Shown: positions 21,497-32,675 of the stretch, one piece after another
Layout: each line of letters begins with the position of its first letter
Position numbering within the stretch: position 1 is the stretch's first letter
Source: Dactylis glomerata
Lineage: Eukaryota > Streptophyta > Magnoliopsida > Poales > Poaceae
DNA length: 64,000 bases
Reading direction: 5' to 3'
Assembly: GCA_007115705.1 (NCBI GenBank)
Contig: QXEO01002100.1
Location: forward strand, 1,054,001 to 1,118,000
Notes under the pieces: generated by a model
The model's input: only the letters and a program-made list of their open reading frames with translations
Database searches by the model: none
Told to the model about the DNA's origin: nothing
Made by a program: the position numbers and the translations under genes

Positions 21497-24400
21497 ATGG
21501 CCGAACTGCTAAGGTTGATCATGGAAGACCGGGAAGCAGCCCGAGCTGAGCGCCAAGCCAACTTGGCCACTCTTCAGCAACTAACCCAGATGGCGATGAA
21601 CCACAACAATGGCAATGGCAATGGCAATGGTGAAGGAGAAAACCATGGCAATGGAGAGCACCGATCCAAGTTAAGGAGTTTCCAAAACACCAACCCTCCC
21701 ATATTCACTAAGTCTGAAGAGCCCTTAGATGCCGATGATTGGCTTCGTACTATGGAGAACAATTTGGCAGTCGCCGAAGTTGGGGAGAATGAGAAGGTTC
21801 TGTACACCACCCACTATCTTGCTGGAGCAGCGAGAGCTTGGTGGGACAGCACCCGTGCAATGCAAGCCCCAGGGTATGTGATGCCTTGGGAGGAGTTCAA
21901 GAGCAAGTTTAGCAAAGCCCATGTTCCCATGGGATTGGTGAAAAGGATGAGAGATGAGTTCAGAAATCTGAAGCAAGGTTCCATGTCTGTGGTGGATTAC
22001 CGTGACAAGTTCCTTACCTTGTCTAGGTATGCCCCAGATGACACCAACACCACTGAAAAGAAGCAAGAAAGGTTTCTGGATGGACTTCATGATGAGATGC
22101 AATGTGTCTTGGTCAGCATTCCCTTTGCCGACCTGGAGTCATTGGTTGACTCTGCCATTCAGATGGAAGGCAAACTCAAGCAAGCTACCGAGAACCGCAA
22201 GCGCCGTATGATGTATCAAGGCAACTCGAGCAACTCGCAGAAGCCAAGGGGAAATGCACCTATGGGTTTCGCCCCTAGGCCAATGAGGCCGTCTGCACCT
22301 GCTCCACGTCCCAACTATCCCAGCCGCCCACCCGGCAACAACTTTAACCGTGCACCTTCAAGACCGAGTGGCAACAACTTCAACACTAATACTCCAAGGC
22401 CAAATGGCGCCCCTGTGTTACCCAAGCCTGGTGACAAGTTGGGTGTTACATGTTATGAGTGTGGACTAAAAGGGCATTACTCCAATGAGTGCCCCAAGAA
22501 GCTGAATGATGCATCCAAGACTGCTGCCCCTGCTCAGCAACAGCGTCGTGTGGGAAATGGCAAGAACTATCCACCAAGGAACCAGCCTCATTCCCATGGC
22601 CGACTGAATCACATGAATGTTGAAGAAGCTCAGGAAGCAACCGACGTGGTGCTTGGTATGTTCCCTGTTAACTCAGTTCTTGCAAGAGTTCTGTTTGATT
22701 CTGGAGCTTCACACTCATTTGTTACCCAATTATTCGTTGATAAAAGTGGACTTCAACCCACACCCTTGAAAGATGTCATGTCTGTGCAAATTCCCGGGTC
22801 AGTAACCAAAGCTAGTTGTACCTGCTTGGCGGTGCCCATAGAAATCCATGGGATAGCTTTCTTAGCCAATCTGATAGTGTTGGGAACCAAAGGTTTGGAA
22901 GTAGTTCTTGGTATGAATTGGATGTCTTTACATCAAGGAGTGATAGATTGTGCCAAGAAGACCATCACCATGAAGAGTAGCAATGGAATCATAGTCAAGC
23001 ATGTGTCCGTAAAACCACCCCACACCACCCGATGTCATAAGAGTATCTCAGGACCGACTTTGGAGAAAGTCCCCATCGTCTGTGAGTACCCGGATGTCTT
23101 TCCCGATGAGCTACCCGGAATGCCACCGGATCGGGATATTGAGTTTATCATTGAGCTTATCCCCGGAACTGGATCAATAGCCCAACGACCCTATCGTATG
23201 AACCCAGCTGAATTAGTTGAGTTGAAGAAGCAATTGGATGACCTTCTGAGCAAAGGATTGATTCAGCCAAGTTCTTCTGCTTGGAGATCACCTGTTCTGT
23301 TTGTGGATAAAAGTGACGGTTCTAGCCGACTGTGCACTGATTATCGCAAGCTTAACGATGTGACCCTCAAGAACAAGTACCCTCTCCCGAAGATTGAAGA
23401 TTTGTTTGACCAACTGACTGGAGCCAGAGTATTCTCAAAGATAGATCTTAGAACTGGATACCACCAACTGAAGATCCGTGCGACGGATATCCCCAAAACA
23501 GCCTTCACTACCCGATACGGATTGTATGAGTACACCGTAATGTCATTTGGATTAACCAATGCCCCTGCTTATTTCATGAATCTCATGAATAAGGTTTTTA
23601 TGGAGTTCTTGGATAAGTTTGTTGTTGTCTTCATTGATGACATTCTTATTTACTCCAAGTCCGAAGAAGAGCATGCAACCCATTTGAGATTAATTCTAGA
23701 AACCCTAAGAGAGCATCAGCTGTATGCCAAGTTCAGCAAATGTGAGTTCTGGTTGAAGGAAGTTGGATTCTTAGGCCATGTATTATCAGCAGGAGGAATA
23801 TCGGTAGACCCCAAGAAGATCAAATCAGTCATGGATTGGGAAGCCCCTACCACTCAAACAGAAGTTAGAGGTTTTCTCGGATTAGCGGGATATTACCGCA
23901 AGTTTGTTGAAGGATTTTCCAGTATTGCCCGGCCAATGACCCAATTGTTGAAGAAGGACAAGAAGTTTGAATGGACCCCTAAGTGTGAAGAGAGCTTTCA
24001 AGAGCTCAAGAAGCGATTGGTGACCGCCCCTGTCCTAACCATGCCCGATATCACCAAGAATTTTGATGTCTATTGCGACGCTTCCAAACTTGGACTTGGT
24101 TGCGTATTGATGCAAGAAGGCAAGGTCATAGCTTACCTCTCTCGGCAGCTTAGACCTCATGAAGAAAATTATCCAACCCATGATCTAGAGTTAGCAGCCG
24201 TGGTTCTAGCTTTGAAGACTTGGAGGCACTATTTGATGGGCAACCGATGCGAGATCTACACTGATCACAAGAGTTTGAAGTATATTTTCACCCAGAAGGA
24301 GTTGAACATGAGGCAAAGAAGATGGATAGAGTTGATCAAGGATTATGATCTGGAAATTCATTATCACCCCGGTAAGGCCAATGTAGTGGCCGATGCGTTG

Positions 24401-25975
24401 AGTAGGAAGCCGTGTTCGTTGAATATGAGGATCAAGGAAGAGCAACCTATGTTGCACCAAGAGTTTGAAAGATTTGGATTGGAACTAGTCAGTCAAGGAT
24501 TCCTAGCCAACCTTGAGTTTCAACCCACCTTGATGAGCCAAATCAAAGAAGCCCAGAAGGGAAATGAGAGTATTGACGGAATTAAGCGCCGAATTAGTTC
24601 CGGTAAGGTGCTAGGATTTGAGGAAGATGATCAAGGAGTCCTTTGGTATAAAGGACGTATTTGTGTGCCTGCTGATTCAGAATTGAAGGAAGTGAGTATG
24701 AAGGAAGCTCATGAGACACCTTACTCCATCCACCCCGGTGGAACCAAGATGTACCAAGATTTGAAGGAACAATTTTGGTGGCATGGAATGAAGCGTGAGA
24801 TTGCATCGTTCATCTCTAAGTGTGATATTTGTCAAAGAGTCAAGGTTGAACATCAACGTCCTGCTGGACTGCTGCAACCTTTGCAAGTTCCGGAATGGAA
24901 GTGGGAATCTGTTGGAATGGATTTCATCACTGGATTTCCAAGGTCTAGCCGTGGGAATGACTCTATCTGGGTCATTGTGGATAGACTGACCAAAGTTGCC
25001 CACTTTATTCCTGTCAAGACCACTCATCGCTCAGATCAGTTAGCAGATCTTTATCTATCAAAAATTGTTAGTTTGCATGGAATTCCTAAAACCATAGTTT
25101 CCGATCGAGGAACCCAATTCACCTCGAGATTTTGGAAAAGTTTGCATCAAGCTTTGGGAACCAAGTTAGCCTTCAGCACCGCTTACCACCCTCAGACTGA
25201 TGGACAGACTGAAAGAGTGAATCAAATACTTGAAGATATGTTGAGAGCCTGTGTTCTAGCTTATGGAGCTAAGTGGGAAGATTGTCTGCCCTTCGCGGAG
25301 TTTTCCTACAACAACAGTTATCAAGCCAGTTTGCAAATGGCCCCATTTGAAGCTTTGTATGGAAGAAAGTGTCGTACCCCTTTGAATTGGTCAGAAACCG
25401 GAGACAGTCAGATATTTGGACCTGACATTCTGCAAGAAGCCGAGGAGAAAGTTCGCATGATTCGTGACTATCTCAAGGCAGCCCAGTCGAGACAGAAGAG
25501 TTATGCCGACAAGAGACGTAGAGAACTGACCTTCCAGATTGGAGATTTTGTTTATCTTAGAGTATCACCTCTCAAGGGAATGCAAAGATTTCAAGTGAAA
25601 GGAAAGCTTGCACCAAGATATATTGGACCCTTCAAGATACTAGACCGCAGAGGAGAAGTGTCTTATCAGTTGGAAATGCCCCCTGAATTGTCCGAAGTAC
25701 ACGCTGTCTTTCACGTGTCGTTACTTCGGAAATGTCTTGAAGTACCGGAGAAGCCAGAAATCTTCAAGAATATTGATCACCGTTCCGTGGACATCAACAA
25801 GGACTTGACCTATCGTGAAATGCCTATCCGTATCCTCGAGGAAGCTTATAGAACCACTCGAACCCGAAGCATCAAGTTTCTGAAGGTTCAGTGGAGTAAT
25901 CACACCGAAGATGAAGCTACTTGGGAACGAGAAGATTACCTTCAGAAAGAATTCCCCAATCTTTTCAGTTCTTAA
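21497..25975 (+). CDS. gag-pol: Gag-Pol polyprotein of element D (1492 aa)
   Basis: A single open frame covering all functions. Gag capsid lies at about residues 60-240, and a CCHC knuckle at C319, C322, H327 and C332. The aspartic protease has the DSGASH motif at D401. Reverse transcriptase is at about 570-750 with the FIDD active site at D714-D715. RNase H includes FDVYCDAS (D857, D861). Integrase has an HHCC zinc finger (HETPYSIHPGG to CDICQR) and the D-D-35-E triad at D1142, D1203 and E1239. The C terminus (about 1440-1490, ILEEAYRTTRTR to WEREDYLQKEFP) resembles the chromodomain of Tekay-type chromoviruses, which may direct integration to marked chromatin. No stops or frameshifts are present. 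The start is set by the TGA upstream in frame at 21470. Confidence 0.96.
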   Translation: MAELLRLIMEDREAARAERQANLATLQQLTQMAMNHNNGNGNGNGEGENHGNGEHRSKLRSFQNTNPPIFTKSEEPLDADDWLRTMENNLAVAEVGENEKVLYTTHYLAGAARAWWDSTRAMQAPGYVMPWEEFKSKFSKAHVPMGLVKRMRDEFRNLKQGSMSVVDYRDKFLTLSRYAPDDTNTTEKKQERFLDGLHDEMQCVLVSIPFADLESLVDSAIQMEGKLKQATENRKRRMMYQGNSSNSQKPRGNAPMGFAPRPMRPSAPAPRPNYPSRPPGNNFNRAPSRPSGNNFNTNTPRPNGAPVLPKPGDKLGVTCYECGLKGHYSNECPKKLNDASKTAAPAQQQRRVGNGKNYPPRNQPHSHGRLNHMNVEEAQEATDVVLGMFPVNSVLARVLFDSGASHSFVTQLFVDKSGLQPTPLKDVMSVQIPGSVTKASCTCLAVPIEIHGIAFLANLIVLGTKGLEVVLGMNWMSLHQGVIDCAKKTITMKSSNGIIVKHVSVKPPHTTRCHKSISGPTLEKVPIVCEYPDVFPDELPGMPPDRDIEFIIELIPGTGSIAQRPYRMNPAELVELKKQLDDLLSKGLIQPSSSAWRSPVLFVDKSDGSSRLCTDYRKLNDVTLKNKYPLPKIEDLFDQLTGARVFSKIDLRTGYHQLKIRATDIPKTAFTTRYGLYEYTVMSFGLTNAPAYFMNLMNKVFMEFLDKFVVVFIDDILIYSKSEEEHATHLRLILETLREHQLYAKFSKCEFWLKEVGFLGHVLSAGGISVDPKKIKSVMDWEAPTTQTEVRGFLGLAGYYRKFVEGFSSIARPMTQLLKKDKKFEWTPKCEESFQELKKRLVTAPVLTMPDITKNFDVYCDASKLGLGCVLMQEGKVIAYLSRQLRPHEENYPTHDLELAAVVLALKTWRHYLMGNRCEIYTDHKSLKYIFTQKELNMRQRRWIELIKDYDLEIHYHPGKANVVADALSRKPCSLNMRIKEEQPMLHQEFERFGLELVSQGFLANLEFQPTLMSQIKEAQKGNESIDGIKRRISSGKVLGFEEDDQGVLWYKGRICVPADSELKEVSMKEAHETPYSIHPGGTKMYQDLKEQFWWHGMKREIASFISKCDICQRVKVEHQRPAGLLQPLQVPEWKWESVGMDFITGFPRSSRGNDSIWVIVDRLTKVAHFIPVKTTHRSDQLADLYLSKIVSLHGIPKTIVSDRGTQFTSRFWKSLHQALGTKLAFSTAYHPQTDGQTERVNQILEDMLRACVLAYGAKWEDCLPFAEFSYNNSYQASLQMAPFEALYGRKCRTPLNWSETGDSQIFGPDILQEAEEKVRMIRDYLKAAQSRQKSYADKRRRELTFQIGDFVYLRVSPLKGMQRFQVKGKLAPRYIGPFKILDRRGEVSYQLEMPPELSEVHAVFHVSLLRKCLEVPEKPEIFKNIDHRSVDINKDLTYREMPIRILEEAYRTTRTRSIKFLKVQWSNHTEDEATWEREDYLQKEFPNLFSS

Positions 25976-26001
25976 CTAGTGAATCTCGGGGACGAGATTC
26001 T

Positions 26002-26018
26002 TTTTAAGGGGGGAAGAT
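26002..26018 (+). other. Element D polypurine tract
   Basis: ttttaaggggggaagat ends exactly at the 3' LTR and is the expected primer for plus-strand DNA synthesis. Confidence 0.85.
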
Positions 26019-29000
26019 TGTAACAACTCAGAAATTGTAATCCAACTCTTATGAATTAAAAGTGCCAAAGTTTGGGCTAAGATAAAACTTTTTACTCATT
26101 ATTTTATGCATACATGTATTTCCTCTTATATGTATTCTATGATTTTATGTGTGTTATTTTTGCTTGAGCATTGGTTAGATAATCCTAAGTGAACCAACAG
26201 AAACAATTAAGAAAGATACTAGGAACCAAAGGAACCAAAACCAAAAATAGGTAAGAAAGAGATAAAGTTAATAGGATCTAGAAATTGTTTTTGATTGCAC
26301 CACTTTGAGCCATTAGATTAAGAAATCTACAGCTCACCTGCAGGTTTAACCTTTTAGTTGAGCTTAAGCAAGTTATGAACTAACTCAACCACCAAAGATC
26401 CACCAAAATTTCAAACCAGAACACCACCCAAACTTGAGCCAAAGTTTGAATCTGAAACAGAAACCATATCAAATTTGAAATATAAATTTCTGCAAAACTC
26501 CACCTTTCACAGTAACAAAAATATGCCTGGGTACCTTATCCAATATGATGAGCACCCAAACTTGAAAAATTTGAAAAATCAAATTTTGAGTTCTTGCGGG
26601 CATTCCGTCGAACACTGGCAGAAGAAAATCGAAATGAGATCAACCTCACTGTGCTGCACTGTTCGAGCTCGCCCAGGCACTGCTGCCATGCTCCTGGACG
26701 GTGCCTCGATCGTTTCCAGCTCCCCCAGCCCCGACCCAAGCCAGAAGAAGCGGAGGGAAGCGGAGGTTTGCGCCCAGGGCCCCCTCCCAGTAAACCGTTG
26801 CCCTGCGCGATGCCGACCGTCTGGAAGGCGCCAGAGGAGACCCACAGGACCCCGCGGCCGAACCAGCCCCCTCCCAGCACGCGAGCGTGAACGCCGTGAC
26901 CGGAGAACGCTTCAAACGCCGCCAGGGCCCCCGCAGCGTCGAGCTTCTGGCCGAGCTTGTTCCCGTCGCCTCGGCCTATATAAACCCCCTCCGATCAAGC
27001 GAATCAACTCACCTCATCCCCAGCTACCTCCCAGACATCGCCGCTCACTCCCGCTTGCCCTAGTTCGCCGTCGCCAGCCTCGCCGGAGCAGCACTGGACG
27101 AGCGGAGCGCCGCCGCGTCCGACCACCTAGGAGCTTGCCGCCGCAGGGAATCGGAGGAGGAGGAGCACCGCAGCCGATCCCGCACCCCGCCGTCGAGTTC
27201 TGCATCCTCTACGCCTCGCCATCGCCGTCGAACAGTCGTCTCTGCTCGCAGGTGAGCCCCCTGCCTGTGCTGAGGAAGAAGATGACCCTGCGCCGTTAGA
27301 TCTTGATCGGACGGTAACTTACCGATTCGGGGAACGTTAAGTGAGCTGACCATGCGACCCCACCTGTCAGCACCCTTTTATTTTTATCCCCAGCCGTGCG
27401 AAACGGTATCGGGCCGGCCCGTTCGGGTTTGTTCTGAATTGGGCCCAGCTCATTTCGAATACGGTCCGATTCGTTTTAATTAAATTCCCGCCCTTTTTCA
27501 TTTATTCAAATCTGTTTCAGATGTTACTTTCAAACTTTAATTCCTAGAGTTTCACAAATCCAAATCTAGCAAATAAATATTCGTTGGAAAGCTTGTGAAA
27601 TACTCTATCCAATAGTCCTGGTTAGATTTCAAAATAAGTTAGGATTTAAAATGGTTATGAATAGTGTGACCATAGTTTGTTAATTAATGAAAGATTTCTA
27701 GAAAATTATTTAAGCCATCAAAAATCATAAAAATTAAAATGTGAACTCACTAATGACCCCTCTTACTGTTAGTCAACACTAATCTACCCCAAACCATATT
27801 AGTGTGATCATTTAGACCCTAACCCAAACCTATTTGGTAGCATGAAATGATAGATCACTAGTGCACACTTAGAATTAATTGCCGTCTTTACCAATTCACT
27901 TAGTGGATCATTCCCACTTAAACTTGTTTTAGTAACCCTAAAATCAACACCAATGCTGCACAAGTGAACCCCTTATGCTACTTAGTAAAGAAACTAGCTT
28001 GCACACTTGCAGAAAAACTTAGAAGAAAACTTACACTCCAACACTATAAAAATGCAACATGAATGCTTTGGTTAGCAAACAAAGATGGGTGCTTGGTGTG
28101 TTGTTAGCTTGGTGAAGTGATGGTGTGCTTTGTGTTTATTCGTTATTAGACGCTAGTGTTGCCGAGGAGGATATTGGAGGGGATTATTATTATCAAGAAG
28201 AAGAAGAGAACCCCGGACACTTTGCCAACCAAGGCAAGCCATCTTTTGATTCATACTCCCACTACCTAGTTTTACTATTGCATTCTACTTATTTTAAGTA
28301 AATTGCATGATTGAATTGCTAGAGTAGAATGATAGAAGTGTATTGATGTCTTGATTATCAAGGGCATCAAGCTGAGTTTATCCAACCCTAGTTAGTAGTA
28401 CTCTCACTCAATGTAGTTGCTTAGTCGCTAATAAAAGTTGAGGCTATCTCTGGAGGAACCCCATTTGAAAGGTGGTGACTTGAACTTGAAACTTGAAATG
28501 GGAGATTGCTCCTACATGATGGCTTTATGAAAGACAATAATCTTGACTAAGAACTATGAAATGTATTTCTCAATTGACAACGAGTGATGTACATGGGTGC
28601 CAATTATAACGTACAACCACGTTACCCCTATATGGGAAGGGGCTTAATCCGTAGCTTGTTTATCTTAGTATGGGAGGTCTTGCATCAAATCTTCATGGAA
28701 GGACTCCACGGGCGGATACTTCTTGACCAGGTGGATTCCACTAACCCGGCCTCCGGGATGGGCAGAACTAGAGGCGCCGGAGCGGGAATTCCGTATCCCG
28801 GGCTCTAGGGAAGGATCCTATACTAGGATGAGCAAGTGAAAGATTTTGTTTGATTATCTGAACCTCGCATACTTTGTGTATGTCGAACCGTGGATTTCTC
28901 CCGGCAGATGTATCGAATCTTGTGGGTAAAGTGTACCCCTCTGCAGAGGTTTCAAACTATTCGAATAGCCGAGTCCTCGGTCATGGACGGTTGGCAAACT

Positions 29001-29602
29001 CTACCTGGCTTTTGTCAAGACTAAAAACAACAAGGGTGAACTTGGTGAATGACATGAATTTGAATTGACTTGACTTGACCATGATCTTGACACCTTGAAG
29101 TTCCTCTTTAGAATGAACTTAGAGAACTAAAACTCTCTTTCCTACCAATGAACATTCTTGGGAAATAAACTAGCTTTTGCAAATCAACTTAGTGCTTAGT
29201 CCACCATATCAACCTTGCATTTCTACTTCATCCTTTCATTTATAAGATGGTTTGCGAGTGCATCCAATGTACTCACGGCTGTGTCCCTGGCTATCAACTT
29301 GGCCAGAATATGGGGAGGAGTACCAGGAAGAAGGGTATGAAGAAGAGTACCAGAACTAAGCTCGTCTCCGTGAGTCGCCATTTGCCTGTAGGGTGAAGGC
29401 ATGGGCCGAAGACGTTAATTCCGCTGCTATATTGTGTTGTAATATGACTTGGTCTATATGACCATTGTATTTGAATCATCGTATTGTAATGTCTATGGAA
29501 CTGAGTACCAACTACGTTATGTATATCGCAACAACGTTTCTGGGATTGTGGTGGAATACATAACGGGCACTTCGAATTTGTATCAAATTTGAGGTCGTCA
29601 CA
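26019..29602 (+). repeat. Element D 3' LTR
   Basis: 3584 bp, equal in length to the 5' copy with about 8 substitutions seen by eye and no length change. Confidence 0.96.
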
Positions 29603-29607
29603 GATAG
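29603..29607. repeat. Target site duplication of element D, right (GATAG)
   Basis: Exact repeat of 16602-16606. Confidence 0.96.
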
Positions 29608-29860
29608 TCTCAGCCGCCCTTGCAGGGCCACGATAGGATGAGAGTGGGCCCGATGTGAGTCTACGTCCCTTGGCTTTAGGTGTCTTGAAAGATGAGATAG
29701 TCCTTGGCTCACTATCTGGATCAGTACCTTGATATGAAGGGAGGGGGTAATCCCTATTGGTTGTGGCTTTCTTGCATTTCTTGATAGCATAAGAATCATT
29801 GATTTTAAATAGCTTGAAATAATCAACAGAACGGTTCTTCCGGCTAGTAAAAGCATCAGC
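29603..29860 (-). pseudogene. 5' part of the B3-domain gene disrupted by element D
   Basis: A minus-strand exon starts at 29860 after an acceptor (CTATTTTTAG). It encodes SRKNRSVDYFKLFKIND, then PLPSYQGTDPDSEPRTISSF, and runs open to the insertion point. With D and one GATAG removed it continues for 13 bases (16601-16589) to a GT donor, in the phase expected for the next B3 exon at 16502. It is the linker region preceding the B3 domain. A further upstream coding-like tract (SLQMDPTIDHIATKVQVIQ) lies at about 29911-30000, but the intron between would be unusually short, so its inclusion is uncertain. Confidence 0.55.
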
Positions 29861-30298
29861 CTAAAAATAGAGATTGTACTTATTACAATGTTGTGTAGCA
29901 CCTAAAAACACCATTGCCAGAAATAAGAATTTGTATAACCTGCACCTTAGTGGCGATATGGTCAATCGTTGGGTCCATCTGGAGACTTGCAAGCTTTTCT
30001 GAAAGAAATGGGCACCTATTTAGTGCAGGCATCTATTTCCTTGGAATAATAAACTATGCTATAATTAGCAGTATGTGCTACTACAATTTGCAATGACAGT
30101 ACCTCATTCCATATCCAGTATAAAGTAAAATCTACTACCATATCCAGCGACAACTACCCTACAATAATAGAGTGCGTACAGAGGTTCCCTAGCCGTGCCG
30201 CCCATCCCAAAATTTAAACTCGACATAATTCAGCATACTACATAAATTTCATTGAAATTTAGATGGTTTTTACAAAACACGGCGAAATATGAGATAGA
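29861..30298. other. Spacer with possible upstream exon of the B3 gene and 3' flank of the next gene
   Basis: 29911-30000 may be coding on the minus strand as part of the B3 gene. 30100-30298 is AT rich and likely contains the 3' UTR of the minus-strand gene that ends at 30299. Confidence 0.35.
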
Positions 30299-31003
30299 CT
30301 AAAAGAGGTGGTCTTCATCGGAGTCCTCGCCGGCGGCGAAGTTCACCGATGCGGCCGATGGTGCTGGCGGTGAAGCGTTGGACGGCCCAGCTCCATCATC
30401 GGACAGGCGGCCAGAAACCATCCCACGGCGGCGACGGTTCTCCTCCGTCGCGCGCTGGCTGCGGTCGCGCTCGGCCTCCTCGAGGGATGAGATGAAGGTG
30501 CGGCGCTCCTGCGCTCGCTGCGCCGATGCGTTGAAGGAGGGGAGGGGGTACTGATGTTCGTGGCGCAGGCGCTCCGCCGCCACCTTCGTGAGCCCTACGG
30601 CCACGTCCGCTCGGAAGAGGCATCTCTCAGCCTCCGCCATCGCAGCCCTCGCCGCTTCGATGTTGCGGCGGTGGGTGTCGGCGCGGGCGGCAGTATGGTC
30701 CTCCGCCAGCCTTGCCGCTGCCGCCCTCCTCTCGGCGGCCATGAGCTCCTGCGCCGCCCGGTCGCGGTGCTGCGTCTCGAACGACGCTACGATCGCTCTC
30801 TGTTCCGCGGCAGCCTCCTCCGCCTCCGCGTCCGTTGGCAGCTCGGCGAGGAACTCCTCGTCGTCGGAGTCCTCCTCCTCCTCGCCCTGTGGCAGAGCTG
30901 GGTCCTGTGGCGGCGGCGGTGGAGGTGGGGGTGGTGGTGCTGCTGGCATGTCGGAACCGCCTCGAGGGAGCATGGCGTAGGTTGTCAAGAGACGGCGAGG
31001 CAT
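30299..31003 (-). CDS. Proline-rich, acidic, alanine/arginine-rich hypothetical protein (234 aa)
   Basis: A single-exon frame with a run of ten or more prolines at about residues 22-33, an acidic patch (EEEEDSDDEEF) at about 40-52, and a long alanine, arginine and glutamate-rich helix at about 60-200 likely to form a coiled coil. A serine-rich tail ends DSDEDHLF. No known domain is recognised. A good TATA box (TATAAATA on the minus strand, 31052-31059) lies about 50 bp upstream of the ATG and supports the start. GC content is high, as in many grass genes. It is the upstream neighbour of the split B3 gene on the same strand. It may be a genuine lineage-specific gene or an ORF amplified with repeats. 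Confidence 0.6.
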   Translation of the reverse strand: MPRRLLTTYAMLPRGGSDMPAAPPPPPPPPPPQDPALPQGEEEEDSDDEEFLAELPTDAEAEEAAAEQRAIVASFETQHRDRAAQELMAAERRAAAARLAEDHTAARADTHRRNIEAARAAMAEAERCLFRADVAVGLTKVAAERLRHEHQYPLPSFNASAQRAQERRTFISSLEEAERDRSQRATEENRRRRGMVSGRLSDDGAGPSNASPPAPSAASVNFAAGEDSDEDHLF

Positions 31004-31051
31004 TTTCTACCGGCGGTTGGAGGATGTGAACCTATCGTCGAGGCGACGAGC

Positions 31052-31059
31052 TATTTATA
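31052..31059 (-). promoter_or_regulatory. TATA box of the 234-aa gene
   Basis: TATAAATA on the minus strand in GGCTATAAATAGCTC, 49-56 bp before the ATG at 31003. Confidence 0.65.
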
Positions 31060-31948
31060 GCCAGGAACGGGGCGGGAAAACGAAGGAGAAGGGGCGTGAA
31101 GTGGCGGGAAGTGCGCGACATGGCATTCATTTCCCGCCGACGCGTGCTGCGACGCGACGGCTCGCTGCCCCGCTGCAAAGCTGTTTCCGTTTGCAGCGCC
31201 ATTACTGGGCGCGGGAGACGAGACGAGTGGAGACGACGAAGCGTCGGTCGTGCCGCTGACAGTGGGCCACGCATTACTGGGCGAGTGGAGATGCTCGTAG
31301 ATCTAGTACGAGACGGAGCGAAGAAAAAAGGGAGGCAACTTAAAATCACCGTACGTGCTCGAGGCCCACCGCCGGCGATCTAGGAAGAACGCTAGCAAGG
31401 TTCCCTTGGAAGCGAGAAGAGAGCGGACGATCTTCTCCGGGGACTAGGAATCGAGCGGTACTTACCAGCCTACCTGCAGCGGAGGAGAGAGGACGGTCTT
31501 CTCCGGGGACAGGATTACGGCGCCGCGCAGGGGATTTCGTCGCCGGAGCTGCTAGGGGACGGTTTTCTGCAGCGCGCGAGAGGCAGGGGAGTTTGGATTT
31601 GGGAGAAATGATGGTAACAGTGGGGCCAGGGGAGTGGAGGCAAGGCAAGAGGTGGGCGAGGAGGCCACGTTACCACGCGGCAGCTAACCAGATGGCGTCG
31701 GCGGCGGCTGACTCGTTGCAACAGCTGTGTCGATGATGAGTGGGTCCACGAGCGTGGCAGAATAGAACACAAGCCTTATTCTTAAAAAACAGAAAATACA
31801 TAATCAGCCCACATTGTCTTATTTTATGACCATAATACATGCCATAGGGGAGTTTTCACGAAAAAACATTAAAATTAGACCTCAAACAGTAGAAATTTAG
31901 TTAAGTAAATAAAATTTTAAAACAATAATTATTCTAACAGTAGAGGAA
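31060..31948. other. GC-rich intergenic DNA, no supported gene
   Basis: 31060-31780 is GC rich with repeated gaggacggtcttctccgggga-like blocks (near 31408-31440 and 31484-31512) and overlapping open frames lacking any domain. 31780-31948 is AT rich and is probably the 3' flank of the next minus-strand gene. Confidence 0.4.
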
Positions 31949-32675
31949 CTATATCTTGACGACATGGTGTTGATCCATGGGGTCAGTGGGAATAATCGGT
32001 AAAATTGTTTGCACCATACAAAAGGTCACACGTGCACCATCCCATTCATACATCTTTCCATGGAACCTCACCAAATCTCGGTTCCGCATCTTGATGTAAA
32101 CATAGCCGTCATCACCATTTTGGTGAGATTGGACGATCCGCCACCTGGCATCCTGCATCTTGCTGAATAGAACACACGCAACCACATAACCTGCTGGTTG
32201 TAGGTTTAGTGTTACAATGGCTTCCAGAATCTTAGTCTGTCGAACACCATATGTCACCCTTAGCTGATAGATGACTATACGGGAGATCCTAGCTTTCTTT
32301 GCGGATTTGATATCAATATTTGGTGATCGCGGTTCAGGGTCATCGTCTTCGTCATCACCTTTTTTGTTCCCTTCATCTCCTGAAAAATTTCTTGGACTTC
32401 CTCCGTCGAGAGAACCATACGGATCCGCGTCAGATTCAGGTTCCGGATCAGAATCTTCTTGCACATCCTCCACCTCTACAACCTTCAGCTTCTGACATAT
32501 GATACAACATGCGTTTAAAATCAACATATGTTCCTTTTATACGTTTATACGTAGTACTAACATATTTTGAAACAAAGATAGTCATGTGTAGTACCTTGTC
32601 ATCTTTGTTAACTCCTTTGGAAGAGCCCTCTCCGGCGAAAGTGCGCTTCTTACCCGCTCCTCCGCCCGCATCCAT
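31949..32675 (-). CDS. Two-exon hypothetical protein (207 aa)
   Basis: Exon 1 is 32675-32595 (27 codons, MDAGGGAGKKRTFAGEGSSK and on) and ends at GACAAG/GTACTA. A 103-bp intron ends TGTCAG, and exon 2 is 32491-31949 (180 codons plus stop). Phase is 0 on both sides. Residues about 30-80 are acidic (SDPEPESDADPYGSLDGGSP). Residues about 95-207 look like a compact domain (VIYQLRVTYGVRQTKILEAI, VYIKMRNRDLVRFHGKMYEW) that I do not recognise. The neighbour at 33277-34553 has the same strand and a similar acidic low-complexity N terminus; a shared origin is possible but not shown. Clean splicing and an unbroken domain support a real gene. Confidence 0.62.

Larger units (their letters stand above)
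16607..29602 (+). mobile_element. LTR retrotransposon D, intact Ty3/Gypsy chromovirus (Tekay/Del type)
   Basis: A complete 12,996-bp element with two 3584-bp LTRs (16607-20190 and 26019-29602), a tRNA-Met-type primer binding site, a polypurine tract, an extra 260-codon ORF and an uninterrupted 1492-codon Gag-Pol ending in a chromodomain-like segment. Gag-protease-RT-RNase H-integrase order marks Ty3/Gypsy. Long LTRs starting TGTAACA and the C-terminal chromodomain point to the Tekay/Del lineage. I counted about 8 differences between LTRs (0.2%), which with the commonly used grass rate of 1.3e-8 per site per year means an insertion under roughly 0.1 million years ago. All parts look functional, so it may still be autonomous. 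Confidence 0.96.

Noticed and set aside
31032..31772. Overlapping open frames on the minus strand between the 234-aa and 207-aa genes
   Set aside because: No domain, no supported splice structure, biased composition from GC-rich DNA.
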